Part shown: positions 45,541 to 56,900 of the stretch, piece after piece | Position numbering within the stretch: the stretch's first letter is position 1 | Layout: every line of letters starts with the position of its first letter | From: Hordeum vulgare subsp. vulgare | Taxonomy: Eukaryota; Streptophyta; Magnoliopsida; Poales; Poaceae | Reading direction: 5' to 3' | Assembly (NCBI RefSeq): GCF_904849725.1 | Contig: NC_058518.1 | Coordinates: forward strand, 414,291,081-414,355,080 | DNA length: 64,000 nucleotides | The notes under the pieces: model-generated | Told to the model about the DNA's origin: nothing | The model's input: the letters and a program-made list of their open reading frames with translations, nothing else | Database searches by the model: none | Made by a program: the position numbers and the translations under genes

Positions 45541-46056
45541 ATAACACTAATCTTTCTAATTTAGAAGAGCCCATATTTTATTAAGGTCTTCAATCGACAT
45601 TGTGACACCTGATTATGATATGGTCAATATTTTTTGGAAACTCTTCCATTTAATTATTTTATTTATACTTCTATAACACTACACTCCTTAGTTTTAAAGA
45701 GTCGCGTTCAATTTTTGTTTGAAGTCTCCAAGACTCTAATTAAAATTTGGTCATCTGATTTTAACCGAGTCAACAACTTCTCAAAACTCTCTTGTTCAAT
45801 TCTTTAAACAAATGTATTATGCTTGCTAATGAGTTTGGTTTACGATTTTGACCGACCTAACAATTTTTCAAATCATTCAACAACAACCGGCCTAGAAAAA
45901 CATATCAATCACGCCCATGCAATCATCAACACATACGTAAGATTGATTAGCATATAATATAGAATCACACCATGAAATGCCCATCAAATTACCAAATTAT
46001 AATAAAAATAAACACACTATGTCATCTCCCCACACATCAAATGAAAATTTTCATTA

Positions 46057-46300
46057 GTTTCTAAATATAAGGGGTATTAGTTTTTTGGAAAGTCAAATTC
46101 TTCAGCTTTGATCAAGTTGAGAGCAAAATTATCGACATCCACAATATTTGACAAAAAATATGATAATTCATATAACGATGAATCTAATCACAATAATTTT
46201 ATATTATGGATTTTGATATATTCATCTACAAATTTAATCAAATTTAAAAGATTTGACATTTTAAAAAAGTAATACACACTGTAATTTGAAAAAAAGCGAT
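46057..46300. mobile_element. Stowaway-like MITE remnant, unit 1
   Basis: Begins GTTTCTAAATATAAGGGGTATTAG and ends with the inverse-like AGTAATACACACTGTAATTTGAA; a long imperfect palindrome with TTTGATCAAGTT..AAATTTAATCAAATTT centre arms. Lacks clean tips and TA duplication. Confidence 0.6.
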
Positions 46301-46814
46301 TAGTTTTTTTAATCTAACGACGCAGCAAAGCACACACAGTCATTCTAGTCCTCTATAACACTAAATCCCCTAGGATTGGAGGCCTCACCATCAACTAAGG
46401 TCTTCAATTGAAATTTGGTCACCCAATTTTTACCGGGTCAATAATTTCTCAATAAACTTTTCCATTCGATTCTTCTAATTTACTATACTCCTTAATTTTT
46501 GAGCTTTTTGATTCGATTGAGGTATTCTACTTGGGATTTGGTTCATGATTTCGATTGGGTCAATGATTTTTAAAACCAATCGAGAGCGACCAACTTATAA
46601 ATATATATCAATCCTGTGCACTCCCTCGTCGCCTAGAAATATATTATTATAGCATAAAAATAGTACATGCACACAGTGACATGGAAAAAAATCAACGTAA
46701 ATATCGGTTGTTAGCACATGACACAGAATCACATCACAAAGACCCATCAAAACAACGCATTATAAATAAAATAAAATAAATATTCCATCACTATCCAAAT
46801 CAAATCCTTCCCCA

Positions 46815-47055
46815 GTTCCAAGATATAAGGTGTATTTTTTCTTGAAAGTCAAATTTATTTAACTTTGGCTAAGTTCAGAGTAAAAATATCGACATCCACG
46901 ATACTAATAAATAAAATATACAAAATCATTTCATGATGAATTTAATGAGGGCAACCTGATATTATGGATATCAATATAGTTTTTACAAATTTGATCAAAC
47001 TTGAAGAGTTTTGACTTATTAAGAATATAATACACCTATATTTTAAAACAAAGAG
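46815..47055. mobile_element. Stowaway-like MITE remnant, unit 2
   Basis: Begins GTTCCAAGATATAAGGTGTATT and ends AATACACCTATATTTTAAAAC, the same imperfect palindrome at the same place in the second unit. Confidence 0.6.
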
Positions 47056-47647
47056 ACTAATTTATTTTATAAAGACACAACAAGACCAAAGTCGCAGCAA
47101 CACGCGCTTAATCCTTCCAGTACAACACTAATCTCTCTAGAATTGGAGAGCCCACATTCAATTGAGGTCTCCAATTGACATTATGACACCTAATTTTGAC
47201 TTCGTCAACAATTTTTCAAAGATCTCTTATTTAATTATTTTATTTATACTTCTATGACATTATACTCCTTAGTTTTAGATAGTCCACATTCGAATGAGGT
47301 CTTCAAGACTTCAATTAAAATTGGGTCATCCAATTTTGACTGGGTCAACATTTTCTTAAAACCCACTCGTTCAGTTCTTTAGACAAATACACTATGTTTC
47401 CTAATGGGTTTGGTTTATGATTTTGATCGAACCAACAGTATTTTAAATCAATCAATATCGATCGCCTATAAAAACATATCAATCATGCTCATTCAGTCGT
47501 TGGCATATAAATTTTCTCACATATATAAGGTTCGTTGGCATATAATATAGAATCTCGCCACGAAAGGCCCATCAAATTACTTAATTATAAATAAAAGTAA
47601 AACACACTATGTCATCTCCCCTACACATTAAACAAAATATTCCATTA

Positions 47648-47881
47648 GTTTGAAAATGTAAGGGGTATTAGTCTTTTGGAAAGTCAAATTCTTCAACTTT
47701 GATCAAGCTGAGAGCAAAAAGATCGACATCTACAATATTAAACAAAAATATGAAAAAACATTTAACGATGATAATCACAACAATTTGATATTATTTTTGA
47801 TATATTTATCTATAAATTGAATCAAATTTAAATAGTTTAACATTTAAAAAAATAATACATATTGTATTTTAAAACAGAGTG
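47648..47881. mobile_element. Stowaway-like MITE remnant, unit 3
   Basis: Begins GTTTGAAAATGTAAGGGGTATT and ends AATACATATTGTATTTTAAAAC. It has the same position in the third unit, so the MITE came before the triplication. Confidence 0.6.
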
Positions 47882-47940
47882 ATTGGAATTTTTATTTAAT
47901 CTACCAGCGCAGAAAAACATGCTCAGTCCTTCAAAACGAG

Positions 47941-48700
47941 ACCATTTAATCTAACATATTGTATTTTTTATCTTTAACCGAACACAAGAATGGAACCAAC
48001 CCATTCCTTCAAAACGAGACCATGACATGACATGCCTTTTGATTCTCAAACCAAACACACCCCTAGTAACGATGAACCAACATGGGGCACGAAGTGATTC
48101 CACTACAGCATTTGGCAGCTCATATGTCATCGCTGCACCATAGTCATATTTCGGGGAACTGTTGTTTTGTCATGAGCTTTTCTATGGTACCATATACTGT
48201 ACCAAGGGGAGGGACCAGTATACAATCATCCACTATTGGTTTCGTGAGGGTAGTTTAGACATGATTTTGGTCATTTCAGCCCATCAGGGATCGATCCATA
48301 CGTTGCACCGTCCTGGTTGTGACGTCGGCGGTCGTTCTTCTTGTCGCCTACTACGCCGTTCATCGAACTCGCCGTCCCATCCCTGTATCCGGACGTGCTT
48401 TGGCCACCAGCCCCCACACGCCGTCGGACGCGCATTGATGCGCATCCAGTCGCGCATCCTGCCCGGGGGAACATCGCCCTCACACGCACGGCGGGGCGGC
48501 GTAGTGGCGACGAGCACGACCGAGAATAGGGAAGCGACCAGGCGGCCGTAGGAATCCTGTTAAAAGGAAGAGAAAGATTGGTGAAATAGTTGTTGTATTG
48601 TTTGAGTCTCATGCACATTTATATAGAAGTACATGATTAATTTGGAGTACAAAATAAAATAGGACAATTCCTAGTCCATCTCATATTTCCTAATAATCAA
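47941..48700. other. Unassigned stretch
   Basis: Mixed sequence with a small GC-rich island (48300-48540). No gene recognised; the open frames on both strands lack any domain. Confidence 0.35.
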
Positions 48701-50226
48701 TATACTCAACATGCCCCTACAGTCACAACGGTAGCGACACAGACGATGAGTCTCGAGAAGAATCCAAAGGTAAGTCGATGGTCATCCCCAACAATCGTAT
48801 CGGTCGATGCATCGTGGAAGTTGGAGTAGAAACCGACGAGTTTGCTCAAGCAAGGCGGTAGCCCTTTATGCCGATGTCGAGGTAACCGAGAGCGTAGGGT
48901 GGTGTAATCATGGTCGAGGTAGTCGTGCGAAGAACGTCGTGGTCGATGTCTAGCCGGTGTGAAGGAAGTCGCCGTGGAGCCGCGGGCGCAAGGAGGCGCC
49001 GAGTTAGTCATGTGCGCAATGGTCCGAAAGAAGTGGCGCGTCGGGAAGAAGACGTAGTTGAGACGCGTCGCGCTGGGATTGCCAAGCCCGGGGACACGTC
49101 GTGGACGAAGGCACCCATCGGTATTGCCAGCACCACACATGCGTACATGGACGAAGTCATTGTTGACGATGCATCGCTCCAGGCTTGCCAAGCCTGGGAA
49201 CACACCGGGGACGAAGCAGCGTCGGTGTTGCCAACACTGGTCATGCGTATATGAGGACCTGCACAAAAACTTGTACGCCATGTCGAGGAGGCTAGCAAAG
49301 AAGGACTCGACGATGGTTGCGTCGCAAATCGACAAGGGCCGATGTTGCAAGCGATGGTCGGAGTAGACGAAGTGGTCGGGGAAGACGGCGGTGACAATGG
49401 CCATGAGCTGGTGTTGGCCGGAGATGAAGGAGGTGGACGGGCGGCGCAGTTCGGGTGAGCGAGCTGCAGCGGCGCCAAAGGAGAGAGGTGGCGGCGGCCG
49501 GGTAGGAACAGGGCGGCGCTGCTTGAAGTAGGCGAGGAAGAACCGGACAGCGTGACAAAGACCGGCGCGGACGATGGTGTTCCCGCGTCGAAAGAGATGG
49601 CTCGATGCGTGCCCCAGGAAGTCGACACGCGGGGACAATGGAGTGGACCGCGCGCCGCGACGCTACGGCCCGAAGGGGCGATGAAGCGACAACGCACGGG
49701 TCGGGGCGACGACGGGAAGACCTTGGGCGACGGCGTAGACCGGGTGCCGCACCGTGACGGCCCGACAAGGCGGCGTAGAGGCGGTGCGCGGGTCGGTGCA
49801 GCCACGAGGACGGCCTCGGGCGGTGGCGGAGGCCGCGTGCCGCCGCGCTACAGCCCGAAGGGGCGAATTAGCGACGGGTCACGGGTCGGTGCAGCCGCGA
49901 GGAGAACCAGGGGGGGCTGCGTCTGACGTGGCGATGCAGTGACAACCCAGTGCTCGATCGTTGCATAGGCATTGTACTCGGGACAATCTTCATGGGACCT
50001 GTGAAGGCGCGCGCAACCAACGGGCTAGATCGGTCGCACGACATAGATGAGACGTACCGCACGTGCGGGGGGGGGGGGGTGATCAATTCGACCGTGCGGG
50101 AGGTCGGGCACGTCGCTCGGTGGAGGTGGGGTGGCACCGTCTGAGATGAAGCCGACGATGACGGTCGTAGCTGGTGTGACGCGACCGATGAGGCAGCCGG
50201 CCCCATGACGCGGCCGATGAAGGTCC
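48701..50226. other. GC-rich unassigned region with minisatellites
   Basis: High GC, few stops. A 310-codon frame on the minus strand (48706-49638) and a 265-codon one in another frame (49008-49805) overlap, and both have skewed composition (Arg/Pro/Ser/His) without a domain, so I do not call a gene. A diverged direct repeat of ~107 bp occurs at about 49079-49290. The block ends abruptly at the B1 LTR. Confidence 0.45.
49646..49920. repeat. GC-rich minisatellite, three ~92-bp units
   Basis: Anchors GACCGCGCGCCG (49646), GACCGGGTGCCG (49738) and GGCCGCGTGCCG (49831); each is followed by ..CTACGGCCCGAAGGGGCGA-like and CGGGTCGG sequence. Units are roughly 75-80 percent alike. Confidence 0.7.
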
Positions 50227-52037
50227 TGTTGGAATTATGCCCTAGAGGCAATAATAAATATAGTTATTATTATAATTCCTGTATCAAGATAATCGTTTAT
50301 TATCCATGCTATAATTGTATTGAATAAAGACTTATATACATGTGTGGATACATAGACAAAACACTGTCCCTAGGAAGCCTCTAGTTGGCTAGCCAGTTGA
50401 TCAAAGATAGTCAGTGTCTTCTGATTATGAACAAGGTGTTGTTGCTTGATAACTGGATCACGTCATTAGGAGAATCACGTGATGGACTAGACCAAAACTA
50501 ATAGACGTAGCATGTTGATCGTGTCATTTTATTGCTATTGTTTTCTGCGTGTCAAGTATTTGTTCCTATGACCATGAGATCATATAACTCACTAACACCG
50601 GAGGAATACTTTGTGTGTATCAAACGTCGCAACGTAACTGGGTGACTATAAAGATGCTCTACAGGTATCTCCGAAGGTGTTCGTTGAGTTAGTATGGATC
50701 GAGATTGGGATTTGTCACTCCGTGTGACGGAGAGGTATCTCGGGGCCCACTCGGTAATACAACATCACACACAAGCCTTGCAAGCAATGTGACTTAGTGT
50801 AAGTTGTGGGATCTTGTATTACGGAACGAGTAAAGAGACTTGCCGGTAAACGAGGTTGAAATAGGTATACGGATACTGACGATCGAATCTCGGGCAAGTA
50901 ACATACCGAAGGACAAAGGGAATGACATACGGGATTATATGAATCCTTGGCACTGAGGTTCAAACGATAAGATCTTCGTAGAATATGTAGGATCCAATAT
51001 GGGCATCCAGGTCCCGCTATTGGATATTGACCGAGGAGTCTCTCGGGTCATGTCTACATAGTTCTCGAACCCGCAGGGTCTGCACACTTAAGGTTCGACG
51101 TTGTTTTATGCGTATTTGAGTTATATGGTTGGTTACCGAATGTTGTTCGGAGTCCCGGATGAGATCACGGACGTCAAGAGGGTTTCCGGAATGGTCCGGA
51201 AACAAAGATTGATATATAGGATGACCTCATTTGATTACCTGAAGGTTTTCAGAGTTACCGGGAATGTACCGGGAATGACGAATGGGTTCCGGGAGTTCAC
51301 CGGGGGGGGGGGGGGCAACCCACCCCGGGGAAGCCCATAGGCATTGAGGGTGGCACACCAGCCCTTAGTGGGCTGGTGGGACAGCCCAAAAGAGCCCTAT
51401 GCGCATTGGAAGAAAAATCAAAGAGAAAAAAAAGGAGAGGAGGTGGGAAAAGGGGGAAGGACTCCTCCTTCCAAACCTAGTTGGACTCGGTTTGGAAGGG
51501 GAGATCTCCCCCCATTGGCTAGGCCGAAGCCCTTAGGGGTCCTTGGACCCCAAGGCAAGGCTCCCCCTCTTTCCCCTATATATACGGAGGTTTTAGGGCT
51601 GATTTGACACAACTTTGCCACGGCAGCCCGACCACATATCTCCACGGTTTTACCTCTAGATCGCGTTTCTGCGGAGCTCGGGCGGAGCCCTGCTGAGACA
51701 AGATGATCACCAACCTCCGGAGCTCCATCACGCTGCCGGAGAACTCTTCTACCTCTCCGTCTCTCTTGCTGGATCAAGAAGGCCGAGATCATCGTCGAGC
51801 TGTACGTGTGCTGAACGCGGAGGTGCCGTCTGTTCGGCACTAGATCGTGGGACTGATCGCGGGATAGTTCGCGGGGCGGATCGAGGGACGTGAGGACGTT
51901 CCACTACATCAACCGCGTTCACTAACGCTTCTGCTGTACGGTCTACAAGGGTACGTAGATCACACATCCCCTCTCGTAGATGGACATCACCATGATAGGT
52001 CTTCGTGCGCGTAGGAAATTTTTGTTTCCCATGCGAC
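50227..52037 (+). repeat. B1 5' LTR, main part
   Basis: BARE-1-type LTR starting TGTTGGAATTATGCCC. TATA-like CTATATATAC at 51577-51586, 9-bp-stem hairpin at 51356-51378 and a run of 14 G at 51302-51315. The last 11 bp (GTTCCCCAACA) are at 60971-60981 beyond B2. Confidence 0.95.
51577..51586 (+). promoter_or_regulatory. TATA-like box in BARE LTR
   Basis: CTATATATAC lies about 450 bp before the LTR end, conserved at the matching place in E1 and both B2 LTRs (52501-52510 and 59611-59620, minus strand). BARE LTRs are known to have TATA boxes that drive transcription. Confidence 0.55.
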
Positions 52038-53857
52038 TGTTGGGGAACGTCGCATGGGAAACAAAAATTTTCCTACGCGCACGAAGACCTATCATGGTGA
52101 TGTCCATCTACGAGAGGGGATGAGTGATCTACGTACCCTTGTAGATCGTACAGCAGAAGCGTTAGAGAACGCAGTTGATGTAGTGGAACGTCCTCACGTC
52201 CCTCGATCCGCCCCGCGAACAATCCCGCGATCAGTCCCACGATCTAGTACCGAACGGACGGCACCTCCGCGTTCAGCACACGTACAGCTCGACGATGATC
52301 TCGGCCTTCTTGATCCAGCAAGAGAGACGGAGAGGTAGAAGAGTTCTCCGGCAGCGTGACGGCGCTTCGGAGGTTGGTGATGATCTCGTCTCAGCAGGGC
52401 TCCGCCCGAGCTCCGCAGAAACGCGATCTAGAGGAAAAACTATGGAGGTATGTGGTCGGGCAGCAGTGAGAAAGTCGTCTCAAGTCTGCCCTAAAAGCCC
52501 CATATATATAGGAGGGAGGGGGACCTTGCCTTGGGGTCCAAGGGACTCCCAAGGGGTCGGCCGAGCCAAGGGGGGGAGGACTCCCCCCCCCAAACCGAGT
52601 TGGACTTGGTTTGGTGGGAGGAGTCCCCCTCCCTTCCCACTTCTTCCCTCTTTTTTTTTCTTTTCCTTTGATTTCCTTTTCTTGGAGCATAGGCCCCCTT
52701 GGGGCTGTCCCACCAGCCCACTAAGGGCTGGTGTGTCTCCCCAAAGCCTATGGGCTTCCCCGGGGTGGGTTGCCCCCCCCGGTGAACTCCCGGAACCCAT
52801 TCGTCATTCCCGGTACATTCCCGGTAACTCCGAAAACCTTCCGGTAATCAAATGAGGTCATCCTATATATCAATCTTCGTTTCCGGACTATTCCGGAAAC
52901 CCTCGTGACGTCCGTGATCTCATCCGGGACTCCGAACAACATTCGGTAACCAACCATATAACTCAAATACGCATAAAACAACGTCGAACCTTAAGTGTGC
53001 AGACCCTGCGGGTTCGAGAACTATGTAGACATGACCCGAGAGACTCCTCGGTCAATATCCAATAGCGGGACCTGGATGCCCATATTGGATCCTACATATT
53101 CTATGAAGATCTTATCGTTTGAACCTCAGTGCCAAGGATTCGTATAATCCCGTATGTCATTCCCTTTGTCCTTCGGTATGTTACTTGCCCGAGATTCGAT
53201 CGTCAGTATCCACATACCTATTTCAATCTCGTTTACCGGCAAGTCTCTTTACTCGTTCCGTAATACAAGATCCCGCAACTTACACTAAGTTACATTGCTT
53301 GCAAGGCTTGTGTGTGATGTTGTATTACCGAGTGGGCCCCGAGATACCTCTCCGTCACACGGAGTGACAAATCCCAGTCTTGAACCATACTAAATCAACT
53401 AACACCTTCGGAGATACCTGTAGAGCATCTTTATAGTCACCCAGTTACGTTGCGACGTTTGATACACACAAAGCATTCCTCCGGTGTCAGTGAGTTATAT
53501 GATCTCATGGTCATAGGAATAAATACTTGACACGCAGAAAACAGTAGCAACAAAATGACACGATCAACATACTACGTCTATTAGTTTGGGTCCAGTCCAT
53601 CACGTGATTCTCCTAATGACGTGATCCAGTTAACAAGCAACAACACCTTGTTCATAATCAGAAGACACTGACTATCATCAATCAACTGGCTAGCCAACTA
53701 GAGGCATGCTAGGGACGGTGTTTTGTCTATGTATCCACACATGTAAATGAGTCTTCATTCAATACAATTATAGCATGGATAATAAACTATTATCTTGATA
53801 CAGGAATTATAATAATAACTATACATTTATTATTGCCTCTAGGGCATAATTCCAACA
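52038..53857 (-). repeat. B2 3' LTR
   Basis: 1820 bp; plus-strand limits TGTTGGGGAACG...TTCCAACA. Directly followed by the polypurine tract. Forms an inverted repeat with B1 LTR. Confidence 0.95.
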
Positions 53858-53871
53858 GTCTCCCACTTGCA
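53858..53871 (-). other. B2 polypurine tract
   Basis: The minus strand reads TGCAAGTGGGAGAC directly before the 3' LTR; the GTGGGAGA core is the plus-strand primer expected for Copia elements. Confidence 0.85.
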
Positions 53872-53909
53872 CTAGAGTCAATAATCTAGCCATCACATCA
53901 CTATGTGAA

Positions 53910-56900
53910 TTACATTGTAATAAATCTAACACCCATACAGTTCTGGTGTCGATCATGTTTTGGCCGTGGAAGAGGTTTAGTCAGCGGGTCTGCTACATTC
54001 AGATCCGTGTGCACTTTGCATATATTTACGTCCTCCTCCTCGACGTAGTCGCGGATGAGGTTGAAGCGTCGTTTGATGTGTCTGGTCTTCTTGTGAAACC
54101 TTGGTTCCTTTGCTAAGGCAATGGCACCAGTGTTGTCACAGAACAAGGTTATTGGATCCAGTGCATTTGGCACCACTCCAAGATCCGTCATGAACTGCTT
54201 CATCCAGACACCCTCCTTAGCCGCCTCCGAGGCAGCCATGTACTCTGCTTCACATGTAGAATCTGCTACGACGCTTTGCTTGGAACTGCACCAGCTTACT
54301 GCACCCCCATTGAGAATAAATACGTATCCGGTTTGCGACTTAGAGTCGTCCGGATCTGTGTCAAAGCTTGCATCGACGTAACCTTTTACGGCGAGCTCTT
54401 CGTCACCTCCATACACGAGAAACATCTCCTTAGTCCTTTTCAGGTACTTCAGGATATTCTTGACCGCCGTCCAGTGATCCACTCCTGGATTACTCTGGAA
54501 CCTACCTGCCATACTTATGGCCAGGCTAACATCCGGTCTAGTGCACAGCATTGCATACATGATAGAGCCTATGGCTGAAGCATAGGGGACGGAGCGCATA
54601 TGCTCTCTATCTTCATCAGTTGCTGGGCACTGAGTCTTACTCAATCTCGTACCTTGTAACACTGGCAAGAACCCTTTCTTGGACTGTTCCATTTTGAACC
54701 TCTTCAAAACTTTATCAAGGTATGTGCTTTGTGAAAGTCCTATCAGGCGCTTTGATCTATCCATATAGATCTTAATGCCTAGAATGTAAGCAGCTTCTCC
54801 TAGGTCCTTCATAGAGAAACTTTTATTCAAGTAACCTTTTATGCTTTCCAAAAGCTCTACGTTGTTTCCAATCAGTAATATGTCATCCACATATAATATC
54901 AGAAACGCCACAGAGCTCCCACTCACTTTCTTGTAAATACAAGATTCTCCAACCACTTGTATAAACCCAAATGCTTTGATCACCTCATCAAAGCGTTTGT
55001 TCCAACTCCGAGATGCTTGCACCAGTCCATAAATGGATCGCTGGAGCTTGCACACCTTGTCAGCATTTTTAGGATCGACAAAACCTTCGGGTTGCATCAT
55101 ATACAACTCTTCCTTAAGGAATCCGTTAAGGAACGCCATTTTGACATCCATCTGCCAGATTTCATAATCGAAAAATGCAGCTATTGCTAACATGATTCTA
55201 ACGGACTTAAGCATCGCTACGGGTGAGAAAGTCTCATCGTAGTCAACTCCTGGAACTTGTGAAAAACCCTTTGCCACAAGTCGAGCTTTATAAACGGTCA
55301 CATTACCGTCAGCGTCCGTCTTCTTCTTAAAGATCCATTTGTTCTGAATAGCCTTGCGGCCCTCAGGTAGTATCTCCAAAGTCCACACTTTGTTCTCATA
55401 CATGGATCCTATCTCGGACTTCATGGCTTCTAGCCATTTGTTGGAATCTGGGCCCACCATTGCTTCTTCATAATTCGCAGGTTCATTGTTGTCTAACAAC
55501 ATGATTGATAAGACGGGATTACCGTACCACTCTGGAGCAGTGCGTGATCTCGTCGACCTGCGTGGTTCAACAGAAACTTGAACTGGAGTTTCATGATCAT
55601 CATCATCAACTTCCTCCTCAACCGGCGTCGCAATGACAGAGGTTTCCCCTTGCCCTGCGCCACCATCCAGAGGGATGAGAGGTTCGATAACCTCGTCAAG
55701 TTCTATCTTCCTCCCACTCAATTCTCTCGAGAGAAACTCCTTCTCGAGAAAATTTCCGTTCTTAGCAACAAACACTTTGCCCTCGGATTTGAGATAGAAG
55801 GTGTACCCAACTGTCTCTTTTGGGTAACCTATGAAGACGCATTTTTCCGCTTTGGGTTCCAACTTTTCAGGTTGAAGCTTTTTGACATAAGCATCACATC
55901 CCCAAACTTTAAGAAACGACAACTTTGGTCTTTTGCCATACCACAGTTCGTATGGTGTCGTCTCAACGGATTTTGATGGTGCCCTATTTAAAGTGAATGC
56001 AGCTATTTCTAATGCATAACCCCAAAATGATAACGACAAATCAGTAAGAGACATCATAGATCGCACCATCTCTAACAAAGTACGATTACGACGTTCGGAC
56101 ACACCATTACGCTGTGGTGTTCCAGGCGGTGTTAACTGTGAAACAATTCCACATTGTCTTAAGTGAGTACCAAACTCGAAACTCAGATATTCACCCCCAC
56201 GATCAGACCGTAGGAACTTGATCTTCTTGTTACGATGATTTTCCACTTCACTCTGAAATTGCTTGAACTTTTCAAATGTTTCAGACTTGTGCTTCATCAA
56301 GTAGACATAACCATATCTACTTAAATCGTCAGTGAAGGTGAGAAAATAACGATATCCGCCGCGTGCCTCCACGCTCATTGGACCACACACATCGGTATGT
56401 ATGATTTCCAACAAGTCACTTGCACGCTCCATTGTTCCGGAGAACGGAGTCTTAGTCATCTTTCCCATGAGGCATGGTTCGCACGTGTCAAGTGAATCAA
56501 AGTCAAGTGACTCCAAAAGTCCATCAGCATGGAGTTTCTTCATGCGCTTTACACCAATATGACCCAAGCGGCAGTGCCACAAAAATATGGCGCTATCATT
56601 GTTTACTCTAACTCTTTTGGTCTCAATGTTATGTATATGCGTATCGCTATCAAGATTCAATATGAACAATCCTCTCACATTCGGTGCATGACCATAAAAG
56701 ATGTTACTCATAGAAATAGAACAACCATTATTCTCAGACTTAAAAGAGTAACCGTCTCGCAATAAACAAGATCCAGATATAATGTTCATGCTCAACGCAG
56801 GCACTAAATAACAATGATTTAAGTTCATCGCTAATCCCGATGGTAGTTGAAGTGACACTGTGCCGACGGCGATTGCATCAACCTTGGAACCGTTTCCTAC

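Larger units (their letters stand above)
45541..47940. repeat. Three ~0.8-kb tandem units
   Basis: Units begin near 45541, 46355 and 47122 (ACACTAATCTCT..-like start) and end with the CGCAG(C/A)AAA..CA..CAGTC phrase; lengths are about 814, 767 and 819 bp. They share order throughout: TCAATTGAGGTC, TATTTATACTTCTATAAC, CATATCAATCA, CATATAATATAGAATC, CACACTATGTCATCTCCCC and the MITE-like part. Copies 1 and 3 are the more alike; copy 2 is shorter and more diverged. Confidence 0.85.

Noticed and set aside
48706..49638. 310-codon minus-strand frame as a host gene
   Set aside because: Composition is skewed, another long frame overlaps it, and no domain, conserved motif or gene-like structure is visible; GC-rich DNA gives such frames by chance.
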